From Roseateles depolymerans (GTDB lineage Bacteria > Pseudomonadota > Gammaproteobacteria > Burkholderiales > Burkholderiaceae_C): 64,000 bases of DNA. Shown piece after piece: positions 1-8,838 of the stretch (positions within the stretch are counted from its first letter, which is position 1; every line of letters starts with the position of its first letter). Both the position numbers and the translations under genes were made by a program. Under the pieces are notes generated by a model. It was given only the letters and a program-made list of their open reading frames with translations. It was not told the DNA's origin and made no database searches. Location: NCBI RefSeq assembly GCF_003387155.1, contig NZ_QUMT01000001.1, forward strand, positions 1,429,858-1,493,857, given 5' to 3'.

Positions 1-433
1 GCCGCTGCATCACCTGGGCCGACGCGAGGTTGTCCTTGGCGCACACCGCCTCGATCACCGGCATGGACAGCTGGTCCATCGCAAATCGCGCCATGCGCCG
101 GGCCGCTTCGGACGCCAGTCCTTGCCCCCAGTGGTCCCGACGCAGTCGCCAGCCGATTTCCGGTAGGGTGGACCGGGGCGCAAAGGTGGGCTGGATGCAT
201 CCGGCGCCCACCAACTGGCCGCTGCTGCGGTCAAAAAAACTCCACCAGGAATAGCCGTATTGCTGCCAGCGCGCCTTGACCCGGTCGATGGAGGCCTGCG
301 TCTCCGCCAGCGACTGCGGCTTGCCGCCCAAATACCGCATGACCTCGATGTCGCTGTTCATCGCGTTCAATCCGGCGAGATGATCGTCCTCAAAGGGAAC
401 GAGATGCAAACGGGGGGTGAGGAGAGATGTCAT
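1..433 (-). CDS. GNAT-family N-acetyltransferase (RimJ/RimL type), truncated by window edge
   Basis: The minus strand from the ATG at 431-433 reads 144 codons without a stop to the left edge, so the C-terminus is missing. The start MTSLLTPRLHLVPF is the usual opening of RimJ/RimL-like GNAT enzymes. A later segment with WGQGLASEAARRM is the acetyl-CoA pyrophosphate-binding loop (Q/RxxGxG/A type), followed by the CAKDNLASAQVM helix typical of the family. Such enzymes move an acetyl group from acetyl-CoA to protein N-termini, antibiotics or metabolites; the substrate cannot be read here. It is transcribed divergently from the GGDEF-like gene at 694. Confidence 0.85.
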   Translation of the reverse strand, partial: MTSLLTPRLHLVPFEDDHLAGLNAMNSDIEVMRYLGGKPQSLAETQASIDRVKARWQQYGYSWWSFFDRSSGQLVGAGCIQPTFAPRSTLPEIGWRLRRDHWGQGLASEAARRMARFAMDQLSMPVIEAVCAKDNLASAQVMQR

Positions 434-693
434 GCGCCCACTCTACGTCGCGCGTCATTCGGGTGTCGAGACATACCCGTCGCCTGACCCGGCGTCAGCC
501 GCTTCGATCGGCGCACCGCGCGCGACGGTGTCCCTGCGCTCGCGGGGTGGCGCCTGTGCCACGCGCTGACCGCTGGTGACAAACGGGGAGTTCCGCTTCA
601 GCCGCATCGGGCCTATGCTCCCTCGGAAAGGGGGCGGCGCGTGGCTTGCTCCTGTGCTGCAATCAGGATTCCAACGGCAAGGCGGGCAGTGGC

Positions 694-1323
694 ATGTCTC
701 AAGCGTTGATCAAAGGGCCCAAGGCCTGGTTGAACCGGCTCCGCCGTCACTGGCAGTCACGCGGTGGCGACGCGCCGCCACAGGCCCCGGCCAGTCCGCC
801 CGCCGATGAAGCCCCCCTGATGGAGGCCCTGCGCCGTGAGGCAGCCCGCGCCCAGCGCCATGGGCATGACGGTGCCTTGCTGCTGCTGGAGCTGGACCCG
901 TGGCTGCGGCTGCAGCATCAATGGGGCAGCGACTGCGTGCAGGCACTGGACCAGCGCCTGACCCAGCTGGTGCAGCAGCAACTGCGCGGTGGGGACTGGC
1001 TGCTGCCGCTGCCGCACGGCGTATGGGCCGTCTACCTGCCGTGCACCGATCCGCTCGGCGCGCTGGATGCGGCGGACCGGCTGCGCCACCGAGTCTCCAT
1101 GCTCGACTACCGCTGGTCCGGCCAGGCCCTGCCGCTCAGTGCCAGCCTCGGGCTGGCCCATTGGCAGGACTGGAAACGCGAACCGCAGCAGGGCGCCGAC
1201 CAACTGCTGCAGCAGGCTCGCCAGGCCCTGGCCATGGCCCGCGGTGCCGGCTGCAACTGTGTGCGGGCCTATGCCGTCACGCCGTCGGGTCGTAATCGCT
1301 ACAGCGGCACCCGACCGGCATAA
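694..1323 (+). CDS. Degenerate GGDEF-domain protein
   Basis: A protein of 209 residues with the layout of a diguanylate cyclase domain: a hydrophobic strand LLLLELDPW, a helix with DCVQALDQRLTQLVQQQL, a second strand ending AVYLP, then SASLGLAHW and a final QARQALAMARGAGCNCV helix. At the place of the GGDEF catalytic loop it reads RGGDWLLPLPHGVWAVYLP, so GG(D/E)EF is absent and cyclase activity is unlikely. A role in c-di-GMP binding or protein contact is inference. ATG 694 was preferred to a TTG at 646. Its last 25 bases overlap the end of the convergent gene on the other strand. Confidence 0.7.
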   Translation: MSQALIKGPKAWLNRLRRHWQSRGGDAPPQAPASPPADEAPLMEALRREAARAQRHGHDGALLLLELDPWLRLQHQWGSDCVQALDQRLTQLVQQQLRGGDWLLPLPHGVWAVYLPCTDPLGALDAADRLRHRVSMLDYRWSGQALPLSASLGLAHWQDWKREPQQGADQLLQQARQALAMARGAGCNCVRAYAVTPSGRNRYSGTRPA

Positions 1324-2531
1324 CCGGTCATCTCCAGATAGCCCCAGCCTCGCAGCGTGCCGGCGTCGTCCAGCACGCGCACAACGCCCTCCCAGTACAG
1401 GAAGCCGGTGGTGCGCCGTGCGTCGACTTCCTGCGTCTCCAACATCGCCTCGATCCGGAAGACGCCCTTGGGCGTGCGAACCCGCCACTGCACCGGATAC
1501 CGGCTCAGGCTGGTCGGACTGCTCCAGTAGGCCAGCGGCTCGAACAGCAACTGGCCTTCCAGATTCTGCTGCCCGCCCGTCGCCGACCGCCAGGTGCCGC
1601 CGGTCCAGAGCGTGCTGCCGTCGCGGCGGCGCATCTGGAACAGCATCAGCGCGGAGCCGTCCAGCAGGTTCAGGCCCAGCCAGTCCCAGCCGACGGCGCG
1701 GCTGGACGAATCGTCACTGCCGCTGCCCAGGTAGGCCTGGCTCCATTCATGGTCCAGCCAGCACTGGGCCTGGACGGCCTGCGGCGTCTGGCCGTCTACC
1801 GCCAACTGGCCCTGACCGGAGAGTTGCGGTTCGCTCACATAACGGCTGGCCTGCTCCGGCTGCGGCCCCTTCTGCGACCAACCCTCGCGGCCTTGCAGCA
1901 GCGGCGGCAGGGGCGCGTCCAGCGTCAGCGACAGCGCCACATTGGCCGGCTGGCTGCGGAAGGCCAGGCGGTAACGGCTCAAGCCTTGCGGTCCTGGGCT
2001 GCGAACCAGCCACCAATCTCCCAGCCGCACGCGGGTGTCCGTCTCGTCGGTGAAGGCATTGGCAAAGCCCTGCCGCAGCAGGTGCTGGTCATGATGCATC
2101 CGGCGCCGCGCCAGGTCGGTCACGGCCACATGGGCCAGCATGATCTGGCTGGGCGCGAAACGGCTGTCCAGCGGACGGTCCAGTTCACGCCGGACGCGGA
2201 AGAAGGTGAGCTGGAAGCCATAGGCGGGAGGCTCGGCCAGGTCCTGGGCCGGGCGGCTCCGGCCAGCGCCTGTCCCCGCCGGCCGCAGTACGCCGGTGAC
2301 GTACCACCATTCCACCTGCGTCTCGGGATGCGACCCATGGTCCCGCGGAAACACCAAGGGAGCGCGGGACAGGGTCAACGCCGCACCGGAAGGCTTCGCT
2401 GGCGTGCCACGAGACGCGTTGCCCCCGGCTGGGGCCGCCTGCACCGCATCCGCCAGCGCGGCTCCGCCAGCCCCCACCGTCAGCAGCCGTGCGCCCAGCC
2501 CCATCATCCACGGACGTCGTCCGATCATCAC
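1299..2531 (-). CDS. Secreted lipocalin-like hydrolase, AttH/CrtC family (COG5621)
   Basis: A protein of 410 residues with an N-terminal export signal (basic MIGRRPWMMG, then a hydrophobic stretch). The segment FPRDHGSHPETQVEWWYVTG is the hallmark of the AttH / carotenoid 1,2-hydratase superfamily, and LDHEWSQAYLG and WDWLGLNLLDGSALMLFQMR are further conserved blocks of its two lipocalin-like barrels. The start overlaps the stop of the upstream permease by ATGA, so translation is coupled. Together with the permease and ATPase it forms an unit like attEFGH of Agrobacterium, which suggests handling of a hydrophobic or envelope compound in the periplasm. The actual substrate is unknown. Confidence 0.85.
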   Translation of the reverse strand: MMIGRRPWMMGLGARLLTVGAGGAALADAVQAAPAGGNASRGTPAKPSGAALTLSRAPLVFPRDHGSHPETQVEWWYVTGVLRPAGTGAGRSRPAQDLAEPPAYGFQLTFFRVRRELDRPLDSRFAPSQIMLAHVAVTDLARRRMHHDQHLLRQGFANAFTDETDTRVRLGDWWLVRSPGPQGLSRYRLAFRSQPANVALSLTLDAPLPPLLQGREGWSQKGPQPEQASRYVSEPQLSGQGQLAVDGQTPQAVQAQCWLDHEWSQAYLGSGSDDSSSRAVGWDWLGLNLLDGSALMLFQMRRRDGSTLWTGGTWRSATGGQQNLEGQLLFEPLAYWSSPTSLSRYPVQWRVRTPKGVFRIEAMLETQEVDARRTTGFLYWEGVVRVLDDAGTLRGWGYLEMTGYAGRVPL

Positions 2532-5071
2532 CAGTCCTCCCGCACCGCGCGCAGCGCTTCACCCTGACGCGATCCCAGCGCCCGGGCCGCCGCCACCGCG
2601 GCCGTGATGCAGGTGGCCGCCAGGCTCGCCAGCAGCAGTTCCGCCACCCGGGTCCACGGCACCTGCCAGTCCATGCTCCAGTGAAAACTCTGCGGATTGA
2701 GCCGGAACACCAGCACCGCGCTGATCGCCAGTCCCACCAGCAGCCCCATCAACGCGCCCGCCAGCCCCTGGATCAGTGTTTCGCCCAGCACCAGCCGTCG
2801 CAGCATCGCCCGGGTCAGCCCCAGATGCATCAGCAGACCGAATTCCCGTCGGCGCGCCAGCAACTGCGCCGACAGGCTGGCGGCCACGCCGAACAGACCG
2901 AGTCCCAAACCCACCGCCTGCAGCCAGTAGGTGATGGCAAAACTCCGGTCGAACACCGCCAGCGAAAACCGCCGCAATTCACCGGCCGAGGCCATTTCCA
3001 CCGACTCCGGCGACGACGCCAGTTGACGCAGCCCGGACTGCACCGCCTGGAGATCCGCCTGCGGCGACAACCACAGCGCCAGCTCCGTGAGCGTGCCGTC
3101 GCCGCTGACCCGCTGCCAGTCCGCCCGCTCCACCAGCACGGCGGACGACTGCCGGCTGTAATCCCGCCAGATGCCGCGCACGCTGGCGGGCAAGTCCCGG
3201 CCGGCGACCTGCAGGGTGAATCGCGCCCCGGGCGCCAGGCCCAGCGCATCCCGCATGGCTTCGTTGATGTAGACGCCCAGCGCATCCGGCGGCGCGTCCA
3301 CGGTCTTGCCTTGCAGCGGCAGGCGGTGATCCAGTGGGCGTGCCAGCAAGGTGGCGCGGTCCCGGCGTCCATCCTGCAGTCGCAGGCCGATCTCGCGCGT
3401 GCGCTGGGCTTCGACCCGCGTGACGCCGGGCAGGGCGGCGGCCTTGTCCGCTAGCGCCGGATCGAGCGGTCGCGCCTGCTCGGCGGTGTCGCGTGCGGTC
3501 TGGCGCAGGTAGAGGTCGGCCGGCAGCATCTGCATCAGCCATTGATCCAGCGAGAGCCGGAAGCTGGCGATCATCACCAGCATCGCCACCGCCAGGGCCA
3601 GGGCCACCAGCACGCCGGCAATCAGCCGTCCGGCTTCGCCGGCCTGGTCACGGGCCCGCTCCACCGCCAGCAGGGGCAGGGCGCTGCCGGCGGCGCGTCG
3701 GCGCATCAACCCGGTGATCAGCCGCAGCAGCCAAGGCACGCTGCCCAGCGCGCCCAGCAGCAGAAAGACCATCGCGCCATAGGCGCCCAGCGGAAGCTCC
3801 GCCACCGGCGGCAATGCGGCCAGCGGCAGCGACAGCAGCAGCAAGGCGGGCCCCAGCAGCCACCAGCGCCGGTCCGGCGCGCTGCTGCCCAGGCCCTTGA
3901 GCACCTGGGCGGCCGGCAGCCGACGAAGGCGCGCCAGCGGCAGGGCCGCAGCGCCCAGGCTCACCACCGGTCCCAGCAGCAGCAGGCCGAGGATGGAGGC
4001 GGTGGATGTTTGAAGCACCGGCGGCGCCCCCGACAAACCCATCATGCCGCTGCCCAGGTCCCCGCCCAATTGGCGCAGGCCCAGCTCGGCCAGGCCCAAG
4101 GCCAGCAGCAGGCCCAGGACCGCCCCCGCCAGACCCAGCAGCAGCGCCTCCCCCAGCAGCAGGCCCAGACGCTGGCGGGCACTCATGCCCAGCACGCCCA
4201 GCAAGGCCAGTTGCGGCAGGCGCTGCGCCACCGACAGGCTGTGCACCGCAAACACCATGAAGGCCCCCACAAACAGGGCCATCAACGACAACACGCCCAG
4301 GTTGAGCCGGTAGGCCTGCGTGAGCCGCCGTGCATCATCGGCCTGCTGGCGGGCCTGGTCTTGCGGGGCGACTGCGACGATGCCCTCCGGCCATGCGGTG
4401 GGCACCGCTTGGCCAGGCCCCATGCGCAGCAGGATGGCGTCCAGCTCGCCCGGACGCTGCAGCAGCGCCTGCGCCCAGGCCACGTCCATGATCAGCACTG
4501 CCTGGTTCGCGTCCGGCACCGTGCCGGCCACGGTCACCGGGACCTGCCCGGCGGGCAGGTCCATCTGCAGCGTCGCGGGCGCTGTCAGCTGCAATTGCCG
4601 CAGCGCGGCCTCGCTGATCAGCACGGCCGGTCCGCCCAGCGCATCGGCCAGGCGCTGGCTGTCGCCGCGTGGCAGCCATTGCGGATGGAAGCTGCCCATC
4701 TGCAACAGGTCCAGGCCCAGCAGCCGCAGTCGCACCCAGCGACCCTCGGCGCTCCGCACCTGCACGCTGCCTTGCAGCTTGGGCGCCAGGGCGGCGATGT
4801 CCTGGCGCTCTGCCAGTTGGGCATAGACCGCTTCCGTCAGGCCCGGCGCACCGGGGCTGGCCTGCAACTGCAGATCGGCCTGAGCGCTGCTCTGGCGAGC
4901 AGCCTGCTCGAACTGAGCCAGCGCCGAGCCGTTGATCCAGTGCACCGCGCCGGCCAAGGCCAGCCCCAGTGCAATCGTCAGCAGCGCAGCCAACTGGCGG
5001 CCCCATTGCTGACGCAGCGCCGGCCAGGACAACTGCCACCACCAGCCCCAGGCCTGTTGGAGGGCACGCAT
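2528..5071 (-). CDS. ABC transporter permease, FtsX/MacB-like with two FtsX domains
   Basis: A protein of 847 residues. A first membrane helix near residues 20-45 is followed by a large periplasmic domain, three helices in the middle (about 260-390), a second central set (about 420-500), another periplasmic domain, and three C-terminal helices (about 715-830) with LGLTRAMLRRLVLGETLIQG, a typical FtsX coupling region. This duplicated arrangement is that of the YbbP/AttF-G type of mechanotransmission permease, not of importers. Its stop overlaps the start of the AttH-like gene and it begins 2 bases after the ATPase stop, so the three make one transporter unit. It probably moves or extracts a lipid-like substrate from the inner membrane. 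Confidence 0.88.
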   Translation of the reverse strand: MRALQQAWGWWWQLSWPALRQQWGRQLAALLTIALGLALAGAVHWINGSALAQFEQAARQSSAQADLQLQASPGAPGLTEAVYAQLAERQDIAALAPKLQGSVQVRSAEGRWVRLRLLGLDLLQMGSFHPQWLPRGDSQRLADALGGPAVLISEAALRQLQLTAPATLQMDLPAGQVPVTVAGTVPDANQAVLIMDVAWAQALLQRPGELDAILLRMGPGQAVPTAWPEGIVAVAPQDQARQQADDARRLTQAYRLNLGVLSLMALFVGAFMVFAVHSLSVAQRLPQLALLGVLGMSARQRLGLLLGEALLLGLAGAVLGLLLALGLAELGLRQLGGDLGSGMMGLSGAPPVLQTSTASILGLLLLGPVVSLGAAALPLARLRRLPAAQVLKGLGSSAPDRRWWLLGPALLLLSLPLAALPPVAELPLGAYGAMVFLLLGALGSVPWLLRLITGLMRRRAAGSALPLLAVERARDQAGEAGRLIAGVLVALALAVAMLVMIASFRLSLDQWLMQMLPADLYLRQTARDTAEQARPLDPALADKAAALPGVTRVEAQRTREIGLRLQDGRRDRATLLARPLDHRLPLQGKTVDAPPDALGVYINEAMRDALGLAPGARFTLQVAGRDLPASVRGIWRDYSRQSSAVLVERADWQRVSGDGTLTELALWLSPQADLQAVQSGLRQLASSPESVEMASAGELRRFSLAVFDRSFAITYWLQAVGLGLGLFGVAASLSAQLLARRREFGLLMHLGLTRAMLRRLVLGETLIQGLAGALMGLLVGLAISAVLVFRLNPQSFHWSMDWQVPWTRVAELLLASLAATCITAAVAAARALGSRQGEALRAVREDW

Positions 5072-5073
5072 GC

Positions 5074-5739
5074 TCAGGCGTCCACGAGTTGGCCGCCTTC
5101 CAGCCGCAGCCGGCGGTCCGCCAGCGATGCGGCATGGGCGGAATGGGTCACCAGCAGGCAGGCCGCGCCTTGCTGCTGCAACTGCTGGCGCAGCAACTGC
5201 ATCACCTGGTCCGCATGGCGCGGATCGAGGTTGCCGGTGGGTTCGTCCGCCAGCACCAGCGACGGCCGATGCACCAGCGCCCGCGCAATTGCCACCCGCT
5301 GCAGCTGACCGCCGGAGAGCTCACGGGGCAGGTGCCGGGCACGGTCGGACAGACCCACGGCCGCCAGCATCTCGTCCACACGGGCCGCATCGGGCCGGCC
5401 CTGCAGCAGCAGCGGCAGGCCGACGTTGTCGCGCACCGTCAGATGGGGCAGCACATGGAAGGCCTGAAACACAAAACCCAGCCGTTCACGGCGCAGGGCG
5501 GCCTGGCCCCCTTCGTCCAGGGCCAGCAGGTCCTGACCGTCCAGCAGCACGCGGCCTTCATCCAGCGGTTCCAGCGCCGCCAGTCCATTGAGCAGCGTGG
5601 ACTTGCCGCTGCCCGATTCCCCCAGCAGGGCCAGAAGCTCGCCGCGCCGCAACTGCAGATCCAGTCCTTCGAACAAGGTCTGGCCGCCGAAGCGTTTGGA
5701 CAAACCGGAGGCGATCAGCAGCGGGGGGAAGTCGGGCAT
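5074..5739 (-). CDS. ABC transporter ATP-binding protein, LolD/MacB class
   Basis: A protein of 221 residues with all nucleotide-binding motifs: Walker A GESGSGKST at 40-48, ABC signature LSGGQLQRVAIARAL near 140, Walker B LVLADEPTGNLD near 160 and the H-loop histidine in VTHSAHAASLADRRL. Length and the LADEPTGNLD block place it with LolD/YbbA-type ATPases that power FtsX-domain permeases. Its ATG overlaps the miaA stop in a TGATG junction, and the permease follows after 2 bases. It therefore energises the FtsX permease next to it from the cytoplasmic face. Confidence 0.93.
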   Translation of the reverse strand: MPDFPPLLIASGLSKRFGGQTLFEGLDLQLRRGELLALLGESGSGKSTLLNGLAALEPLDEGRVLLDGQDLLALDEGGQAALRRERLGFVFQAFHVLPHLTVRDNVGLPLLLQGRPDAARVDEMLAAVGLSDRARHLPRELSGGQLQRVAIARALVHRPSLVLADEPTGNLDPRHADQVMQLLRQQLQQQGAACLLVTHSAHAASLADRRLRLEGGQLVDA

Positions 5740-6686
5740 CAGGAGAGTTCCTCGATCAATCGCATCACGGCCGGCAGGGCCTGGGGCTGCTCAGCCGCCA
5801 CCACATGGCGGGCCGGCATGCTGCGCAGCCAGGTGATCTGGCGCTTGGCCAACTGGCGGGTGGCCGCGGTGCCGCGTTCGTGCAGGGCATGGAGGTCGGG
5901 CTCGGCGCGGCCCAGGGCCTCGGCCTCGTCCAGCAGTTCCCAGGCCTGGCGGTAGCCGACGCAGCGCATGGAAGGCAAGTCCGGGGTCAGGTCGCCACGG
6001 GCGCGCAGTCGCCGAACCTCGTCCACGAAACCGCTCGACAACATCTGGGCAAAGCGCTCGCCCAGCCGCTGATGCAGCCAGGCGCGGGCGCTGTCGCTGG
6101 GTTCCAGTGACACCAGCGGCCAGTCCACGCCGGCACTTCGCTGGCGTTGGTACAGCGCCGACATCGGCTCGCCCGACAGCAGGCAGACTTCCAGCGCACG
6201 CTGGATGCGCTGGCTGTCCATGGGGGCCAGTCGCGCGGCCGTCTCCGGGTCCAGCGTGGCGAGCCAGGCATGCAGGGCAGGCCAGCCTTCGCGGGCGGCG
6301 CGGGCGTCCAGGTCGGCACGCAGTGCGGCATCGGCCTCGGGCAGGGCGGACAGACCGTCGAACAGCGCCTTGAAATACAGCATGGTGCCGCCCACCAGCA
6401 GCGGACGCGCGCCGCGGGCCTGGATCTGCGGGACCAAGGCCAGCGCGTCGCGCACGAACTGCGCGGCCGAATACGACTGGGTCGGCGCCAGGATGTCGAT
6501 CAGGTGGTGCGGCACCTCGGCCAGCTCAGCCGGGCTGGGTTTGGCGGTGCCGATGTCCATGCCCTGGTAGACCAGGGCCGAGTCCACGCTGATGATCTCC
6601 ACCGGCTGGCGACGGGCGAGGGCCAGCGCCGCGGCCGTCTTGCCGCAACCGGTCGGTCCCGCCAGGCACAGCGGACGCAGACTCAA
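5739..6686 (-). CDS. miaA: tRNA dimethylallyltransferase
   Basis: The enzyme transfers the dimethylallyl group to N6 of A37 in tRNAs reading UNN codons. The N-terminus has the P-loop AGPTGCGKT (about residues 9-17), then [19 protein letters not shown], the conserved substrate block with the catalytic Asp, and VPHHLIDI. Further on are [24 protein letters not shown] and FVDEVRRL, all MiaA signatures, and the closing [15 protein letters not shown] at 6684-6686 gives a normal 315-residue protein and overlaps the stop of the pseudouridine synthase gene as TTGA; longer in-frame starts lie inside that gene. It sits downstream of mutL, a common neighbour of miaA. Confidence 0.95.
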   Translation of the reverse strand: MSLRPLCLAGPTGCGKTAAALALARRQPVEIISVDSALVYQGMDIGTAKPSPAELAEVPHHLIDILAPTQSYSAAQFVRDALALVPQIQARGARPLLVGGTMLYFKALFDGLSALPEADAALRADLDARAAREGWPALHAWLATLDPETAARLAPMDSQRIQRALEVCLLSGEPMSALYQRQRSAGVDWPLVSLEPSDSARAWLHQRLGERFAQMLSSGFVDEVRRLRARGDLTPDLPSMRCVGYRQAWELLDEAEALGRAEPDLHALHERGTAATRQLAKRQITWLRSMPARHVVAAEQPQALPAVMRLIEELS

Positions 6687-8782
6687 AAGCGCTCCCACGG
6701 GGCCAGGTAACGCCACTGGCCGGCCGGCAGCTGGCCCAGCGGAATACGGCCGATGCGCACCCGCTTGAGCGCCAGCACCTTCAGGCCCACCAGCTCGCAC
6801 ATGCGGCGGATCTGGCGCTTGCGGCCTTCCCGCAGCACGAAACGCAACTGGTCTTCATTGGCCCAGCTGACCTTGGCGGGCTTGAGCTCCACACCGTCCA
6901 GCTCCAGGCCGTGGTTGAGCATCGCCAGGGCACGCGGGTCCAGCTGGTGCTGGGCCGGCACGTTGTCCGGGCCCTGTTCCATCGCCACGCGCACCAGATA
7001 TTCCTTCTCCACATTCGACTCTTCACCGATCAGGTGACGAGCGATGCGGCCGTCCTGGGTCAGCACCAGCAGGCCGGTGGAATCGATGTCCAGACGACCG
7101 GCGGGGGCGAGGTTGCGACCATGGCCCGGAGCCCAGTGGATGGAGGCCGGATCTTCCGACCAGTGGGTGTCGGCCTTGACCAGCACCGAGGCCGGTTCAT
7201 ATCCGTCCTCGGCCTGGCCGGAGACATAACCGATGGGCTTGTGCAGCAGGATGGTGACGCGCTGGGCCTGCTGGTCCTTGGCGGCGGGGTCGATCTCGAT
7301 CTTCACGTCCGGGCCGACGCGCTGGCCCAGTTCGGCCAGCTTGCCGTCGACGGTCACCCAGCCGGCTTCGATCCATTCGTCGGCCTCCCGGCGCGAGGCC
7401 AGGCCGAGTTCGCTCATGCGCTTGGACAGGCGCTCGCCTTCGGACGGGTCCACCTGGCGCTGCGGGGCGGGCTGGCGGGGGCGCGGGGTGTCCGCGTCGC
7501 CGTCGTTGCCGCGACGTGAATTCGGGCGGTCGGTGCGGGGGCGGTCGGCCTGGAATCCCTCCTGACGATCGCCGTAGCGGTCCTGGGCAGAACGGCCGTC
7601 GGAGCGACCGTCGCCTCGCGCGGCGCCGGGGCCACCGCCATACGGGGCGTTGCGATCGTGGCCGCCCTGATAGCCGCGAGGGCCGTCACCGGACGCGTCG
7701 CGATAGCTGCCACGAGGGCCGGCTCCATAACCGCCCTGGTCGCCACCTCGGTCGCGGCCGTAGCCACCCCGGTCGCCGGCATAGCCGCCTCGGCCACCGC
7801 CATAGCCACCCCGGTCGCCGCCATACCCGCTCCGGTCACCGCCATAGCCACCGCGGTCACCGCCATAGCCACCGCGGTCACCGCCCCGATCACCGCCCCG
7901 GTCCTGACCACGGTCAAAGCTGCGAGCCGGGCCGCTGCCCGGACCTTCGCGGCGCGGACCCACGCCGGGCGCGTTCCGCTCGCCACGGTCTTCCCGGGCA
8001 TAACGGTCTTCCCGGTGGGGACGGCTTTCCTGGGCATAACGGCTGCCGCGGTCCTCATGTTCGTTGTGCAGGCCGCCCATGCCGCGGCGGACCGGGGCTT
8101 CACGGCTTTCGCCGCCCTGGCCACGCGGCTCGAAGCGGTCGCGCGGGCTGTTCCACGGTTCGCGCGGTCCGCCAAAGCCGGTGCCGCGAGACGGCGCACC
8201 GCCCCGGTCGCCGGGGCCGAAACCGCCGCGCGAGCCTCCGCGATCACCCTGTCCGAAACCGCCGCGCTGTCCGCCCCGATCACCCGGGCCGAACTCGCCA
8301 CGCTGGCCACCGCGATCCCCTTGTCCAAACCCGCCGCGATCATCGCCCCGGTCGCCCGGACCAAACCCGCCGCGCGGGCCCCCCTGGCCGCCCGGACCGC
8401 GCCCATAACGATCCTGCTCGGGCCGTCCGCCCCGTGCGTCCGCACCGCGTCCAGGACCACGCCCATCGGACCGACCGTCGCGCCGGCCATCACCGCCTTG
8501 CGGGCCCCGGCTGTCCGGACGTCCGCCAAACCGTCCCTCCGGCCGCCCCTCGCCGCGACCGTCCGGACGTCCGCCGCCAGGACGGCGGTCGTCCTGCGAT
8601 TCCTCCGCCCGGCGCTGCTCATAGGCCGCCTGACGTTCCGCGCGCTCCGCCTGCGCCTGGGCCAGCGTCGGGCGGGGCTTGCCCACGCCGGCGGCGCCAC
8701 GCACGGGGGCCCGTCGAGGGCCACCGGTGCCGGACGGCTTGTCACTGGCCGGTTTGTTCTTGTTGAGTTTGATCGTGGCCAT
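6683..8782 (-). CDS. RsuA/RluB/E/F-family 23S rRNA pseudouridine synthase with giant Arg-Gly-rich N-terminus
   Basis: A protein of 699 residues. Residues from about 447 on form a normal enzyme: an S4 RNA-binding domain ([20 protein letters not shown]), the block [11 protein letters not shown], and the catalytic motif [18 protein letters not shown] with nucleophile near Asp565, ending in [18 protein letters not shown] is closest to RluF/RluB-type enzymes; the exact uridine cannot be told. Residues 1-446 are low-complexity, built from Arg, Gly, Asp, Pro and Tyr with tandem units GGYGGDR and GDRGGxRGxFGx, and have no recognisable fold. This resembles RGG RNA-binding tails. The gene lies 56 bases after mutL and overlaps miaA. 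Confidence 0.88.
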   Translation of the reverse strand: MATIKLNKNKPASDKPSGTGGPRRAPVRGAAGVGKPRPTLAQAQAERAERQAAYEQRRAEESQDDRRPGGGRPDGRGEGRPEGRFGGRPDSRGPQGGDGRRDGRSDGRGPGRGADARGGRPEQDRYGRGPGGQGGPRGGFGPGDRGDDRGGFGQGDRGGQRGEFGPGDRGGQRGGFGQGDRGGSRGGFGPGDRGGAPSRGTGFGGPREPWNSPRDRFEPRGQGGESREAPVRRGMGGLHNEHEDRGSRYAQESRPHREDRYAREDRGERNAPGVGPRREGPGSGPARSFDRGQDRGGDRGGDRGGYGGDRGGYGGDRSGYGGDRGGYGGGRGGYAGDRGGYGRDRGGDQGGYGAGPRGSYRDASGDGPRGYQGGHDRNAPYGGGPGAARGDGRSDGRSAQDRYGDRQEGFQADRPRTDRPNSRRGNDGDADTPRPRQPAPQRQVDPSEGERLSKRMSELGLASRREADEWIEAGWVTVDGKLAELGQRVGPDVKIEIDPAAKDQQAQRVTILLHKPIGYVSGQAEDGYEPASVLVKADTHWSEDPASIHWAPGHGRNLAPAGRLDIDSTGLLVLTQDGRIARHLIGEESNVEKEYLVRVAMEQGPDNVPAQHQLDPRALAMLNHGLELDGVELKPAKVSWANEDQLRFVLREGRKRQIRRMCELVGLKVLALKRVRIGRIPLGQLPAGQWRYLAPWERF
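7735..8375. repeat. Coding tandem repeats (21-bp and 36-bp periods) in pseudouridine synthase gene
   Basis: Between about 7735 and 7900 a 21-bp unit repeats in frame and encodes GGYGGDR. Between about 8205 and 8375 a 36-bp unit repeats and encodes GDRGGxRGxFGx in three near-perfect copies. Both keep the reading frame. Repeats of this kind can gain or lose units by slippage, so the length may vary between strains; that is inference. Confidence 0.75.
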
Positions 8783-8838
8783 GTCGGTACTACGTCAGAA
8801 GGAGTGAAAGAGGCGGGCAGTCGGCGCTGGGCGCCGGT

